From Lepidodermella squamata (Eukaryota > Gastrotricha), in assembly GCA_047495785.1 (NCBI GenBank), contig JBLDXI010000033.1, forward strand, positions 806,001-870,000: a stretch of DNA of 64,000 nt, read 5' to 3'. Within the stretch, counting starts at the first letter, position 1; the number at the start of each line of letters is the position of its first letter. Of the stretch, positions 21,355 through 33,000 are shown in pieces. The position numbers and the translations under genes were made by a program. Below the pieces are notes generated by a model that was not told where the DNA came from, did no database searches, and worked only from the letters and a program-made list of their open reading frames with translations.

Positions 21355-21807
21355 ATGGCAATGGAAATCACATTCGTGTTTGTGCTGGTCATGTTTACTG
21401 CAGTGGCTAGGCCATATTTAATCGAAGATTTTTCTATCCTTAATCCTGGCGATTATTTCTCCTTGCTACGGTCTAATCCTTCAGGTATGGTTTTTTTTGT
21501 TTTTTTTTTAACTGAAATTGTTTATTCATTTTTTGACCCAGCTAACTTAGACTCCTTTCGACGATACAGGCAACTTTGCCTTGATTCTCGTGATCAAAAA
21601 AGCGTTCCATGTCGCTTGTTACATCTCGGCTTGAAACGAGCTCTCAACAAAGCTGCAATTGTTAATCAGCGACGTCAAACCGAGGAACGCGATCGTCGCC
21701 TGGAGATATGCAAGGGCGTTTTCAACTCAGAGGCAATTTGTGAACAAAGCAAGGCTCCATTTTACGTATGGGCTCGTTTAGTAGCCCGAGATATTGTCGA
21801 TGGCTGA
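21355..21807 (+). CDS. Small secreted 4-Cys protein, family 1 (two exons)
   Basis: Exons are 21355-21484 and 21542-21807. The 57-bp phase-1 intron (GTATGG..ACCCAG) is divisible by three and has no stop, so an unspliced product would also be open; the paralogues support splicing. The protein is 131 residues: signal peptide (FVFVLVMFTAVA), linker ending RSNPS, then QLCLDSR..PC, LEICKGVFNSEAIC and APFYVWARLVARDIV. A second in-frame ATG lies at 21361. Function unknown. Confidence 0.75.
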   Translation: MAMEITFVFVLVMFTAVARPYLIEDFSILNPGDYFSLLRSNPSGMVFFVFFLTEIVYSFFDPANLDSFRRYRQLCLDSRDQKSVPCRLLHLGLKRALNKAAIVNQRRQTEERDRRLEICKGVFNSEAICEQSKAPFYVWARLVARDIVDG

Positions 21808-21844
21808 ACTCATCGTTATTTGCCAAGAGAATAAGTTAATTAGG

Positions 21845-23026
21845 TCATTTATTTCGACCGAATATTGTCATAAAAATGCCGTTTGCCGTAGCTGCTATCG
21901 TGAATAACAGAATGCCAAGGCCAGTGATGTACCTAGTGGTATTTAGAATAAATACAAAATCTAATTATTTTAACATTCCACTCACTTTCTGCCGGGGCTT
22001 TCTACATAATTAAACGAATTGAGGTACCTAAGTACCGAGTCGAAAACAAAATTATTATCATTATTGTGAAATTCAAATGTCTTACAATAGCTGCATTATG
22101 CCAACAGGTAAGAGGCAGAAAATGCCAGAAAAAGCCGCCATCGATAGAATACAGATCAAATCACTCCGCAAATAATTCCTCGAACGGAGTTCTTCACGGG
22201 ATTTCAACAGACTATCGTCGTTTTTCGATTGACTTCTAAATAGCCTCCAGGTTAAAACTGAGTAAACCAGTGTGATAATCAGCGGAATTCCCAGATGAAA
22301 TACAAGAAATCCGAGCAAGCTGTAGCCGAGTCGATAAAGATCGGTCAAGCTGAATTGGGTAGCCATGAAATGAAAAATGTAAGATTCGCACACTGTATCA
22401 TTTCGAATAACTCCCAGCGATAAAACATCTCCTTTGATTGAAAAAGCAACCGGAATCGCCATTAAGCAGGCCATGAAGCATATGCTAATGATGACGACGC
22501 AATTTTTCCTTACTTCGAATCTGCGTAATTGTTTTGAGAATTCGCGAACTTTCGCCTGATTATAAATGACGATAATCCCAGCGATCATGAGCCATGCTGT
22601 CGACAGCTCAGCAGCTCTCGATATTGGGGCTCCGATGACATATGCAGCCATGTAAGTTCGGTCTGGAATTCGCAAAATTTCCAAGTCGGGATAATCGACA
22701 CTTCGCAGACCGAGTATTGCAAGAGTCACCAGTTGGAAGATATCAGTGATTGATATGGCTAAAAAGTAGCTCGAGTAAGACCGCTTGTTTAGGGACTTCA
22801 ACAAAAATATAGCTGCGATTAAATTTGCGAAAATTCCGACAATTGACAACGGTATCGTGCCGTATACTGTGTCAAATTGGAAAAGTTGGAAAAATTCAAT
22901 AAAAAATTTCAAGTTACCATGGATGTAATATTCAATGACTTCGACGTCATAATATCCGGCTTCTCCATAAGCAGATCTATTCAAAAATCGTTCTTCGATG
23001 TAGCAAGTATTTCCATCATCCTCCAT
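21845..23026 (-). CDS. Divergent rhodopsin-like GPCR (two exons)
   Basis: Exons (transcript order) are 22086-23026 and 21845-21932, joined across a 153-bp intron (GTAAG..CACTAG, phase 2); 342 residues. The small second exon supplies helix 7 (ITGLGILLFTIAATANGIF), without which the receptor would have six helices. The N-terminus has Cys, an NRS glycosylation site and acidic/Tyr residues shared with the neighbour. Helix 1 has an Asn (VGIFANL) and helix 2 an Asp (SITDIFQL) as in class A receptors. The DRY motif after helix 3 is missing (VIYNQ). The cytoplasmic tail is only a few residues. Ligand unknown. Confidence 0.7.
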
Positions 23027-23175
23027 GTCGGCGTTTTTTCACTTTGAAAGTTTATTCTAAGCTACAACATGCTGTAGTTTTATTGCTTCTTTTATTAAGG
23101 GTAAATAAACGTAATAGTTGTGCTTTTTTCTTGAGGTTTCTATTGTTCGGACTGCCGGACGCATTTTCCCCCTAT

Positions 23176-24936
23176 TCAAACTGGTTCTGCTACTAATTCA
23201 TCATCATTAATTGTTTTCAATAAGTAAGAGCCCTTCTTAGTATCGTAAGCATGCGGTTTATAAGGAACATAAGGCGAGTCATTGTCATGTGATCCTGTAC
23301 TTTCCCTGCTTGAATCAGTGTCAAAGGACTGACTCCTGAGCAAAGGTGGTTTAGGAGGTTTCAGCGTGGAACCAATATGAGGTGAGAAGCCTTCAGATTG
23401 TGCCAACTCAGACAACCAGCCGTAACTTCGCCTGCCTAAATTAGCCGTCACCGAAGCCTTCCAGCCGTAGTCTTCAACAACCTCAATATTGGGCATGTCC
23501 ATTTCCTGCCAAATATCGGTTGAAATCAACTGATCGTGAAGACTCATGATGCATGGCGCTAGGCTTTTATCCTCGCTGCTGGTGAAGTACTTTTTCGACA
23601 TGTAACGATGGCAAAAATAAAAGATGAAAATTCCATTGATTGCAGCATTCGCAACAGTCATAAAGCTGACGATTTCGTTGACGTATCTGAAAAAAAAATT
23701 AAATTAAAAAAATTCCTCCTTAATTAAAATTAATTTCTCACTTCATGTGCGAATTTTCATGCGTCTCCCGATGCATCAGACTCCACCTGTTGAAAAATCG
23801 AAATTATTAATTCGCTGTTAATTATTGGGAACTAACTGAATTTTGACCCATAATTGTGGGACATGGCACACGTAAAAGCTGAATATTGCGAGAAACATCG
23901 AGCAATAAATGATGTTGCGATCCTCGAGAACTGTTCGATGCAAATGAGTGCTGAGTTGCTTGCCTTTGGTTGCTTTGGCTAACAAACTCGACCGTTCGTC
24001 AACAATTTGATTCACTCGATCGCTCAACTGTATTGAAATCGCCTCGAGTTGATTTGAAATTTTAGCAATTGCCAGCGATGAGATAACGAGAGGGATCCCG
24101 GTTTGGAATATCAGGTGGCCCATCAGAGCATAACCAACGCGATACCACAATGTCCTGGAAATAGGCGTCTGGCTGAGGTGGTGAATAAATGACGAGCAAT
24201 TGGCATCTGGGTCAAGTCTCCCTAATATTAGGACTCCGACGTGATTCTCCCAAAGAGCTGGTACAGTCACAGCTGCTGAAAAAATCGCCATTCCTATTAC
24301 TGCGAATATCTTTGATTTAGTCACCCTGGACTTTTCCTTGATCTCGCCCGGCTCGATTGGTCTGGCGGATCTTCCGATATCTCTAGCGTGTTTTATCCAT
24401 TTCCAGCTATCAACAGCCGCTGCCATGATCAGCCAAGACAGCAGGAGATGGAAAAATTTAGCAGTTGGGAATAATTTCATAAATAAGTTGAGGTAGGACT
24501 TAGGCTGGACCTCGATAAAGTCCTTATCTGGAGTTCTGACATCTCGAGCAATAAGGGTGACGAGGGAAGCCAGTTGTAGCAGATCGGTTACGGCGACCGA
24601 ACATAGAAAGAATAAACGGCCGTTGTAGTACGTTGCTTGGCAAAGTTTTACGGCGCATAATAGGTTGAGAATTATGCCGATGATCGCACATGCCATTCCA
24701 GCATATCCTTGAAATTGGTAAATTATTGGCACGATTGATCTAGACCTTGAAAAATTGTTACCTGAAATGTAATGCGTGAATACCTCTAGGTCATAATAGT
24801 CGTCTGAGCCGAAACGAGACCGATTTAGCTTCACTTCCTCAATCAGACAGTTCTCCTCGTCGTCATGACCGAGCGATTTTACCACTGAAATGCTGTCGTC
24901 ACTGCGAAGGATAACATCAGTTATATTCTCCACCAT
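23176..24936 (-). CDS. Divergent rhodopsin-like GPCR (three exons)
   Basis: Exons in transcript order are 23837-24936, 23742-23786 and 23176-23686, with introns of 50 and 55 bp; 551 residues. The N-terminus (EENCLIEEVKLNRSRF) is clearly homologous to the receptor at 21845. Helices 1-6 lie in exon 1 (Asn in GIILNLL, Asp in SVAVTDLLQL, helix 6 FSFYVCHVPQLW). The 45-bp exon 2 is the extracellular loop, and exon 3 starts helix 7 (MTVANAAINGIFIFYF). DRY is absent (AVDSW). Unlike its neighbour it has a long, Ser/Pro-rich cytoplasmic tail (about 130 residues), likely a phosphorylation and arrestin region. Ligand unknown; peptide receptors are a plausible class. Confidence 0.75.
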
Positions 24937-27573
24937 GGTTGAGCAATATGAATTTTCGGAATAAAATGTAAATTTTAGGGCAAGCTTTGATCGATGGTCT
25001 TACACTTGAAATATTCTTCGTCTGCCAAAATCGGAGTGCACTATCAACTGCACTGTCAGCATTGTAATGGCTTCATTCTTTGACAGCTTGTCAATCGCAA
25101 AGGCTATTGAAGATGTCTTTTGAATACCGAAATTAATATTGGCATTTAAAAATATTAGTGCCAACGTCTAATGAAATGCCGGAAATTTTGAAAAAACGAT
25201 TAGTACTTAAAAAAGCTGATTGGACTTGAAAATATAATGAAGCGTGGCTGGATTTATTTATATATGTATTTCAATTGAATACAGCTGGAACTGCTGTCAA
25301 AGTAATTGGCTCAATTTTGCAGACAATCGTTTTTCTCTCAATTTTTATTATTAGATTTTGAAGATAATCGCTACGCACCCAGCGAAAATTAGCAACAAGT
25401 TTCGTTTGATCAGCTGCTGAGATGGAAATCCTGATTAAAATTTTGAAAAAAAATAAAAAAAAAGCAATCATAATTGCTATTGACCATACCCTAGAGTTGT
25501 ACCAAAACTTCTAAATTTTCCTGAAATTCGTGATTTTTCCCTTGCCTTCGGTTCCAACATTCGCAATCATTCAGCTCAGGTTACGGCAATTCAGTTACAG
25601 CGACGGTACCTATCGATTTATCTTCCGATTTTTCGTACAGAACATTCCTTCACCTGCAACATTTGGAAGGGCCCTAAGTTCATATTAGGGCATAGGCTAG
25701 ATCATGCATTGCGATTTCCAATCAAATGTCCGATAAATTGAAAATTAAAAATTCTCAACGTGTTTCATTCCGATATTTATTACGGAAATTCGATAATTCC
25801 TTTATATTTTTGGAGACGTCCCATTCGCCGAGGCCATGGGACCCAAATGAGCGCTCTTAGGGTCGCTCTCCAGTTGGACAGCTAGGAATTTCTATTACGA
25901 ACTGAAATAATATGACTAGATTCTGCGCTGACAATTGTGATATGCCCAATTATTTCCTTTAACTTTGCTCGAGCTTTCTTATTGACTCGCTAAATACATA
26001 AATAAATAAGAATTATTACGCGTTTTATTACGAAATTAATGTAAATATAGGAAAATATATAGGATTTATAAAAATATTATCACCACGGTTGTTATGAGTT
26101 ATCTGGCTTTTGCATGTGATATTGAAATCTTTGATATGGATAGTTGAAATGAAATTAAGCGATAATCTTTGAAAAATGGCCTAAACCGTGTCATTTTAAA
26201 GCCAGGTCAACATGACGCAAACCGACCCGTCTAAACTTTTTTCAAGAAATTCAAAAAACGTGTGACTGGTTTTTATTGCCGCTGCTGAGTGCGTGAAGAA
26301 GGCAATGTTCACGTGAAGGAGTGGTTTTTCCAACTCAAGCGTGGTGTTCACGTGCGAGTGACGCGTGCCAGCCAGCAGCTGAATCGCCGCCGGTGACCGC
26401 GGTGGCGTTCTTGTTATGGACTAAACATGCATATAATGCCCGAATTACCAAAACTACAGCATGTCGCGCGTGTTTCATGGGCTGATAACGGGCAAAGTCC
26501 ACATGAAACGACACGCACTAGCCAGCCATTCATAAAAACATGTGTGTTGCGTCAGGCTCAAAGTCCAACCGCCGGCCGCTGTTGTAGTTTTGCCGACTGC
26601 CGGCTGCCGCGCGAGATGATTTATAAAGCGGCCAAGTTTTTGCGTCGGCGCATTGCTTAGCGTAGGCTGACGCGTTTTTTTCATTGAAATTTTTCGTATT
26701 TAGCAACTTTTTCCTTCTTTTCGTTTTTAAGCTTGAGCTCGCATATTTGTAATTTTCGCAGTTTACCACTGGCTTGGCTTCATAGAGGAAGTCCTCAGTC
26801 TCTAGGTCAACATGCCCCTAGAATATTTTTTTTATTTTTATTTTATTTCAAATATTTTTCAAATTTCATTACTTCTTTTTGAATGGATGCCTAAAGCTGA
26901 AGACTGAATTGCAGACTTCAGTTTACAGCTAGCAATTAGTATAGGAAGTTTTCGATTTCCTAATGTCCCTCTTCTCTCACAGCTTTGACCCTAAACCGCC
27001 GGTTTGTTATAGCTATCATAACTGGTAATAAAATTTCAATAAACTGGTTAATTTCTTTCATTTTCAAAAACTAAATTTTAAATTCTAAATATTAAATTAT
27101 TTTTAAATCTAACATCTTTGAATCTGAATTTTTTTCTGAATTTTAATTTTATTGAGTTCTAGCTGGATATAAAAATTCAAAAAATATTGAAGCCATAAAA
27201 TTGCGAGAAATCATTTTGAAAATTTCAAAAATTATTGCTGGGTTGTAGTGCTTTGAAAACTCCAGAAAATTTAGATCTTGCCCATATTGTCTTTATAGTT
27301 ATTTAATTTGAAACACCCACATATTTAGAGACTATTTTACCGCATTTTAGATATTTTAGTATCAACCTACACGCGTCCTAAGTCGTGTTCTCCGTCGTGT
27401 GTCACCCGCGCTTTCCGAGATGTTACATCTGTTCGCACGCGTTTCTCGGCCCATATAAAGCCGATGAAAATATTTGACAATTTTTATCAAACTTGTTGAA
27501 CTCAAACCGTTTTAACAACATTTTCTAGTTGAATTTTTCTACTAATTTTTACTCAATTTCTATTCGAGAAAAA
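24937..27573. other. Large intergenic region
   Basis: 2.6 kb, mostly AT-rich. A GC-richer patch (about 26270-26670) holds CACGTG-type motifs and short open frames without recognisable content. An 11-bp repeat AGGTCAACATG occurs at 26204 and 26804, 600 bp apart. No gene is supported. The right end is the 5' region of PHGDH. Confidence 0.45.
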
Positions 27574-29150
27574 ATGGCTTTTACATCTCTCAACTGGTCT
27601 GTCCTTGTTGCTGATAAGTGCGACTCGGCTCTGATGGAAGGTTTGCGGCAATGGGGCGTTAAGGTGGTCGAATCTACCGGCCTCACCGAGGCGCAACTTG
27701 TCGCGATCGCCGCTCAGCACGACGTCATTGTCGTTCGAAGCGCGACTAAAATCACCCGGCCGATCATCGAAGCTGGCAAAGCTGGCGCGTTGAAGATCAT
27801 CGGCCGCGCTGGCGTCGGAGTCGACAACATCGACTGCGTGGCGGCGAACGAGCTCGGCGTTAAGGTGGTCAACACGCCAGATGCGAACACCCTGAGCGCG
27901 GCCGAGCACACCTGTGCGTTGATGATGGCCCTGGCGCGGCATGTTGTCCAGGCCGGCGAGTCTATGCACCGCGGCGAGTGGAACCGAACGGCCTTCACTG
28001 GCGTTGAACTCAATGGCAAGACGCTGGGTGTAGTCGGACTTGGCCGAGTGGGCCGCGAGGTCGCTAAACGCATGGCCGCTTTCAACATGACCCTGGTAAT
28101 TTTTCAATAAATTGTTTTGATTAACCAATATTTTAACTTGAAATTAATTTAAAAAATTTAAATTGTTAAATTTGCAATTTTTTATGATTGCGATAAGTAA
28201 ATGACGCCATATTAGTTCATGTTCCTAAGGGCTTCTTAACGCTCTCGCTTCTTGAAATAATTTTCTAGAAATTATTAAGATGGGCCTTACTTCAGCGACA
28301 TCTGTAGCCTGATGAGGCTAAGTGTTTACAATTTTACGATTACCTCATTTGTTCCTATAGCAGCCCGTGCTAATAAAATTTTCAACCATGAAATTTTGAA
28401 AAATTCGAATTTTTTTATTTCGAACCGACTTGAATTTTTTTAATTTTAATTATTTAGTTTTCAATTTTTAGTTATAAGAAAGATAAATATTTATTATTTG
28501 CTTCCGAGAAACCTTATATCGGAAAAATCACTGATTTGTAGCAGAAAATCAGAAAAAAATCAGAATCAGAAAATTCTTGAAATTTTAAATTCTTCGGTTG
28601 CGGAAAATTTGCCATTTTATAATTTTCGATTGGTCTATAATTCTATTTATTTTTCAAGATTGGCTACGACCCGTTCGTTCCAGCCGCCGTTGCTGAGGCG
28701 AATGGCATCAAGTTCATGAGCCTCGAAGAAGTGCTGCGAAACGCCGACTTCATCACCCTACACGTGCCTCTTCTCGAGGAAACTCGCAATTTACTCAACC
28801 TCAACGTCATGACCACCGTGTGCAAAAAAGGCTTCCGCCTCGTCAACTGCGCCCGCGGCGGTATCGTCAACGAAGCCGACCTGGTCGCGGCGCTGAACAG
28901 CGGCCACTGCGCCGGAGCTGCGCTCGACGTGTTCGACGAAGAGCCGACGAAAAACACGGCGTTGGTCTCGCACCCGAAGGCGATCTGCACGCCTCACCTG
29001 GGCGCCAGCACCGTTGAGGCGCAAAAGCGCGTCTCGCTGGAAATGCTGGAGCGATTGAACGACGCCATCTCAGCCGCTGCTAGCCAGCTGTCGGCTAAAC
29101 GCATGTCGGACGACGGCGTTGCGCCAACTGCGATGGCGAACGAGATGTAA
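27574..29150 (+). CDS. PHGDH: D-3-phosphoglycerate dehydrogenase, short form
   Basis: Exons are 27574-28095 and 28659-29150 (563-bp phase-0 intron); 337 residues. The enzyme oxidises 3-phosphoglycerate to 3-phosphohydroxypyruvate with NAD, the first step of serine synthesis in the cytosol. Visible are the substrate-binding VRSATKI and GRAGVGVDN segments, the NAD fold GLGRVGREVA, NCARGG (catalytic Arg), FDEEP (Glu) and PHLGAST (catalytic His). The C-terminal intervening and ACT regulatory domains of the long vertebrate enzyme are absent; short forms are known in invertebrates. The ATG at 27574 gives the normal start. The codons are far more GC-rich at third positions than in the neighbours, suggesting strong expression. 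Confidence 0.93.
28096..28658 (+). other. PHGDH intron
   Basis: GTAATT..TTCAAG, AT-rich, about ten times longer than most introns here. No repeat or nested gene seen. Confidence 0.8.
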
Positions 29151-30013
29151 AAAATCGAACTTGTTGTGCGAATTATTGACTGATGTTAATATTATTATTA
29201 TTATAATTAAAAAATATCCAATGCGCAGCGAACATTTTCGCCGTGAACTCGCCTATCGCACTGTCTAACACAAACAGAAATAAAGAAATTAGATAGATTT
29301 ACACGGTTTTTTCTGTGTGATCATTAATTATGCGATGAAGCCAGCTGCAGGTGGAATTTTTCGCTTTTGTTGAGCGCTGGATCGCTGTATTTTTTAAGGC
29401 GGAGTTATTTATTGATCAAGGATGAAAATGACCGTTAGCAAGTGAAAAGTAGGGTTTAACGAACATTTTGACGTGGTGAGATTTTGATGTAGCTTCGATG
29501 AGCATGAGCCGAACGATGTTAAAATAAGGGTTGAACCTACTAAGGGTTGATCACTTGCAGAGAAATTAGATTTCAAAGTACCAGTGAAAAATCTAATTTC
29601 GAAAAAAGTGCGCCTGAATAATTTGAGTTTTATTGCCTCAATTAATAATTCTGCACCTTTGGAGTTTCCCGTCTTTTAAGGAGGATCAGGCATCCTAGGC
29701 TATATCGTAGAGGTCTGAAGTTTGAAAATTTAAAATCCTCAAGAAAAGCTGAGTAATAACATCTTGGAATAATGGAATCGTCCATTTTCAAGTCAACACA
29801 CTTTTTACGATTGGAAAATTCAGAAAATATTCGCAAAACCCCACTTTTCATTCTCCCTCATTGATTTTCGGATTTTTCACGAAACGCCAACGCGCCAACT
29901 GTTGATTGACAGCAGGATTGAATTCGCGTATTCTTAGGAATTCCTATCATGTAAACATATGCAGTGCAGCTTTTTTCATTCTGCAAATTTTCTCAGCCCT
30001 GAAGCTAACAAAT
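29151..30013. other. Intergenic spacer
   Basis: PHGDH polyadenylation region (AATAAAG near 29279) and the 5' region of the next gene. Nothing else supported. Confidence 0.45.
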
Positions 30014-33000
30014 ATGAGATTCGAAATAGCGTTATTCTTATCTATGCTATGCTACCATCCGATTCAAGGTGGTACTTTCTTCACTCGTTTGACTGCGAAA
30101 CGAGTTCAGCCAATCACAGGCAGTGGTCTCTCAGATCTATCATCGCTAACAGCTCGTTCAATCACCGCTGTCAGCGAGCCGAATGTCTGCGCAGCCCACT
30201 GCTCGAAGGAAAAAACGTGCCAAACAGCCATGTTACAACTTTCAACGAAAACTTGCACGCTTCTCACTTCACCAGCTTTCGGTTCGAACCAGGTTGAAAC
30301 TGTGGCGAACGCTGACTACGTGACGTTATCGATATCTGGCCGTAGTACCGCATCTCGAACAGCTCAATTCACCGGAGTTGATAATACCACCTACTACTTC
30401 AATGCTATATCAGAATCGGCGAAAAATCGTAAAAGAAAACTTTAGTTTTTAATTTGTTGAAAGATTTTCGGTTTCACAGCGACTTGTTGGGATAGGTTCT
30501 ATCCTAACAAACCATCTTTCAATGTCGAGGAACTGGGCATCAGCAGCAACATCATAGAGGATTTAGCAATGTCCTCTAGTTCAACCACAACAGGAACCAA
30601 TGCTGCATTCGGTGATCCAGCTCCCATGGCTAGACTGAACTCAATGACCGGATTCTTCTGCTGGCAGCCGAGCCCTCCTAATTTTGCGAACGAGTGGCTG
30701 AAATTCGACATGCAACGCTTCGTCTGGGTCACCTCTATCCGGTATCGAAGTCGTGCTGCCAATGAATTTTGGCAATCGATACGGCTTGAATATGGCTACG
30801 ATGATTACTTCTACAAGCGATTGCTTACTGGCTCAGGATTGGATAAGGTTCTGATCACCTTTGTTTCTAAAAAATCCTCACATTATTTTATTTTTAAGAT
30901 TTTGGATACTTCAACGTCAAGTAATTCGATGGTCAAGGTCGATTTGCATGAGCCATTTCTCGCAAAATTTATTCGCATCATACCTAACGCGAACACCAAT
31001 CCCGTTCAGCCGAATCGATGCATGCAATTTTCTTTCTTCGGCTGCAATGCCGCATGCACAGGTTTGAAAAGTAAACGCGAATATCAAAGTGTATTTATCT
31101 GAATTTGCAGAGCCTTTGGGCATTCAATCGATGGAGCTGCGCGACGCATTTTCGTGGGGTGCGCTGCAAGCTACGACATCCTCTGGCGGTGTTTCACGAG
31201 TAGGCCTCATCGACATTTCGAAGCCCACGCTGGTTAATGCGATCAGCATAGAGGCCTGTACTCAGGGTAAACGCATCGAGCGATTTTACGTTCAGTTCAG
31301 GTTGTCGGCTACCTCCGATTGGGTCGATGCGACGACAGACGCGGGTTCAAAGGTGCGAGAAATCGATTTTGCTTGATTGAGGTTAAGCCAGAATTTATTG
31401 TCAGATTTTCCCTGGCAACCAAGATTCCAATGGACTAGTCACATCGTTTTTCCAAGATCGACCGATCGCGGCTCAGTATTTTAAAATCGTACCGAGGCTC
31501 ACTTACGGCCAGCTGTGCTACAAAGTCGAATTGTTGGGATGCAAAGGCAACCGAATGCCTCGATATCTGACCAACCTCGCCAAGGGAGCTCCGGTAACCT
31601 TCTTCCCAAGAACTGAGCCCGCCAACACCCCGATGACGCTGGCTCAACCCTCCGCCCTTACAACGCCTCGAATGGGATCGGCAATGAGTGATGTTCAAAA
31701 CTGTTCGAAATTAGCAATTGATGTGCTGCAACCAGTCACTGCGGATCAATTCATGGCTACGATCGATCTTGGGTCGAATCAGACGTTCAATTCAATAACT
31801 ATTACTACGTCAAACCAGCTGCTATTTTCATCAGCTTTAGCCCCTGACAGCCTTTGGCTGTTTTCAGTTTTGACTGGTGGTGATGATTTGTCAATGAATG
31901 GAAACCATGCCGTTATTGGACAGGGTATTGATTACGCCGATGGACCTGATGGGAGGCCTCTGGGGGCGTTATCATTTCCAGGCGGGACAACACGAAATGT
32001 TTTGCTACCCCTGCAAGGTCTTGAAATCGATTTGAATAATGGTTGGTCTTGGTTCACCTGGGTTTACATCCTGCCCACAGTCCAAGAATCATCTCTGTTT
32101 CAAACCAATCAAGGCCCGTGAGTTATATATTTCTTTCAGGGAAATACTGAAGGAGAGTTTGATCTCATATAGAAGTAGTAACATCTTTGGGTGGCGAGTT
32201 ATTGTAGATCCCAGTGGCGTCATGTCTGTACAATACATCACGGCTGTAGATCTGCAATGGTCAATTAACGTAACTGTTCCAATATCTCGATGGACATTCG
32301 TTGGGTTCACATTGGATTGCCGAAGCGGCATGGCTAAGGTCTATGTTGACTCCTGGCCGAGATTCGCCCGATACGTTGGATGTAGCGCGAACTCTGTTCC
32401 GACCGGGGCTTATGCCCTTATCGGTAGACGGGGAGCTTTCGCAGGCAGAATCGCCTGTTATCAAATTTACCGGCGCCCACTTGACCAGTCCGAAATATCC
32501 GAGGCATCCTTATGTCCGTGGCAAGGTAAGACTTAGATGGTCTTTCGCAGTTGCCCCTGTTATTCCGGGATTTAATAGCTCCCCAGCCATATGCAATATT
32601 TCCGCTCAACTGTGTTACAACTGAAATTCTCCGCGGAACTTTAGCAATAACTACTACAGGATCTCCTTCATGTACAAAAATGGATGTTTACCCGTCATCG
32701 TAAGTCTGGTTTCCGAATATGATTTTCAGTGTTGGCATCGAAATAATTTGTTGCAGAGCATATGCATTAACTACCGCGGATTCTTTCTCAATATCAAACT
32801 CTGCATCCGAACTTGATCTCCAGTATTCTTTCACTGTCCTCTTTCACGTCATGGCGCCGACCAATCAGACGGGAATCGTATTTGGCTGGTGGAATGGTTC
32901 TACCCCAATTGCCTACTTCACGCTCTGCTACCCGCCATCGTGCTCACCCGCGTTCGTATTTCGATGCCGTAATTCGACAACTGTAGTAACGACAGCTAGT

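Noticed and set aside
26204-26814. 11-bp direct repeat AGGTCAACATG 600 bp apart, as a target duplication
   Set aside because: No terminal inverted repeats or element structure lie between; probably chance.
27553-28128. Long antisense frames opposite PHGDH
   Set aside because: Shadows caused by the GC-rich codons of PHGDH; no domain or start context.
32118-32139. Apparent 22-bp intron (GTGAGT..TTTCAG) in the mosaic gene
   Set aside because: A second acceptor at 32172 gives a 55-bp intron in the same frame, matching all other introns and the LamG alignment.
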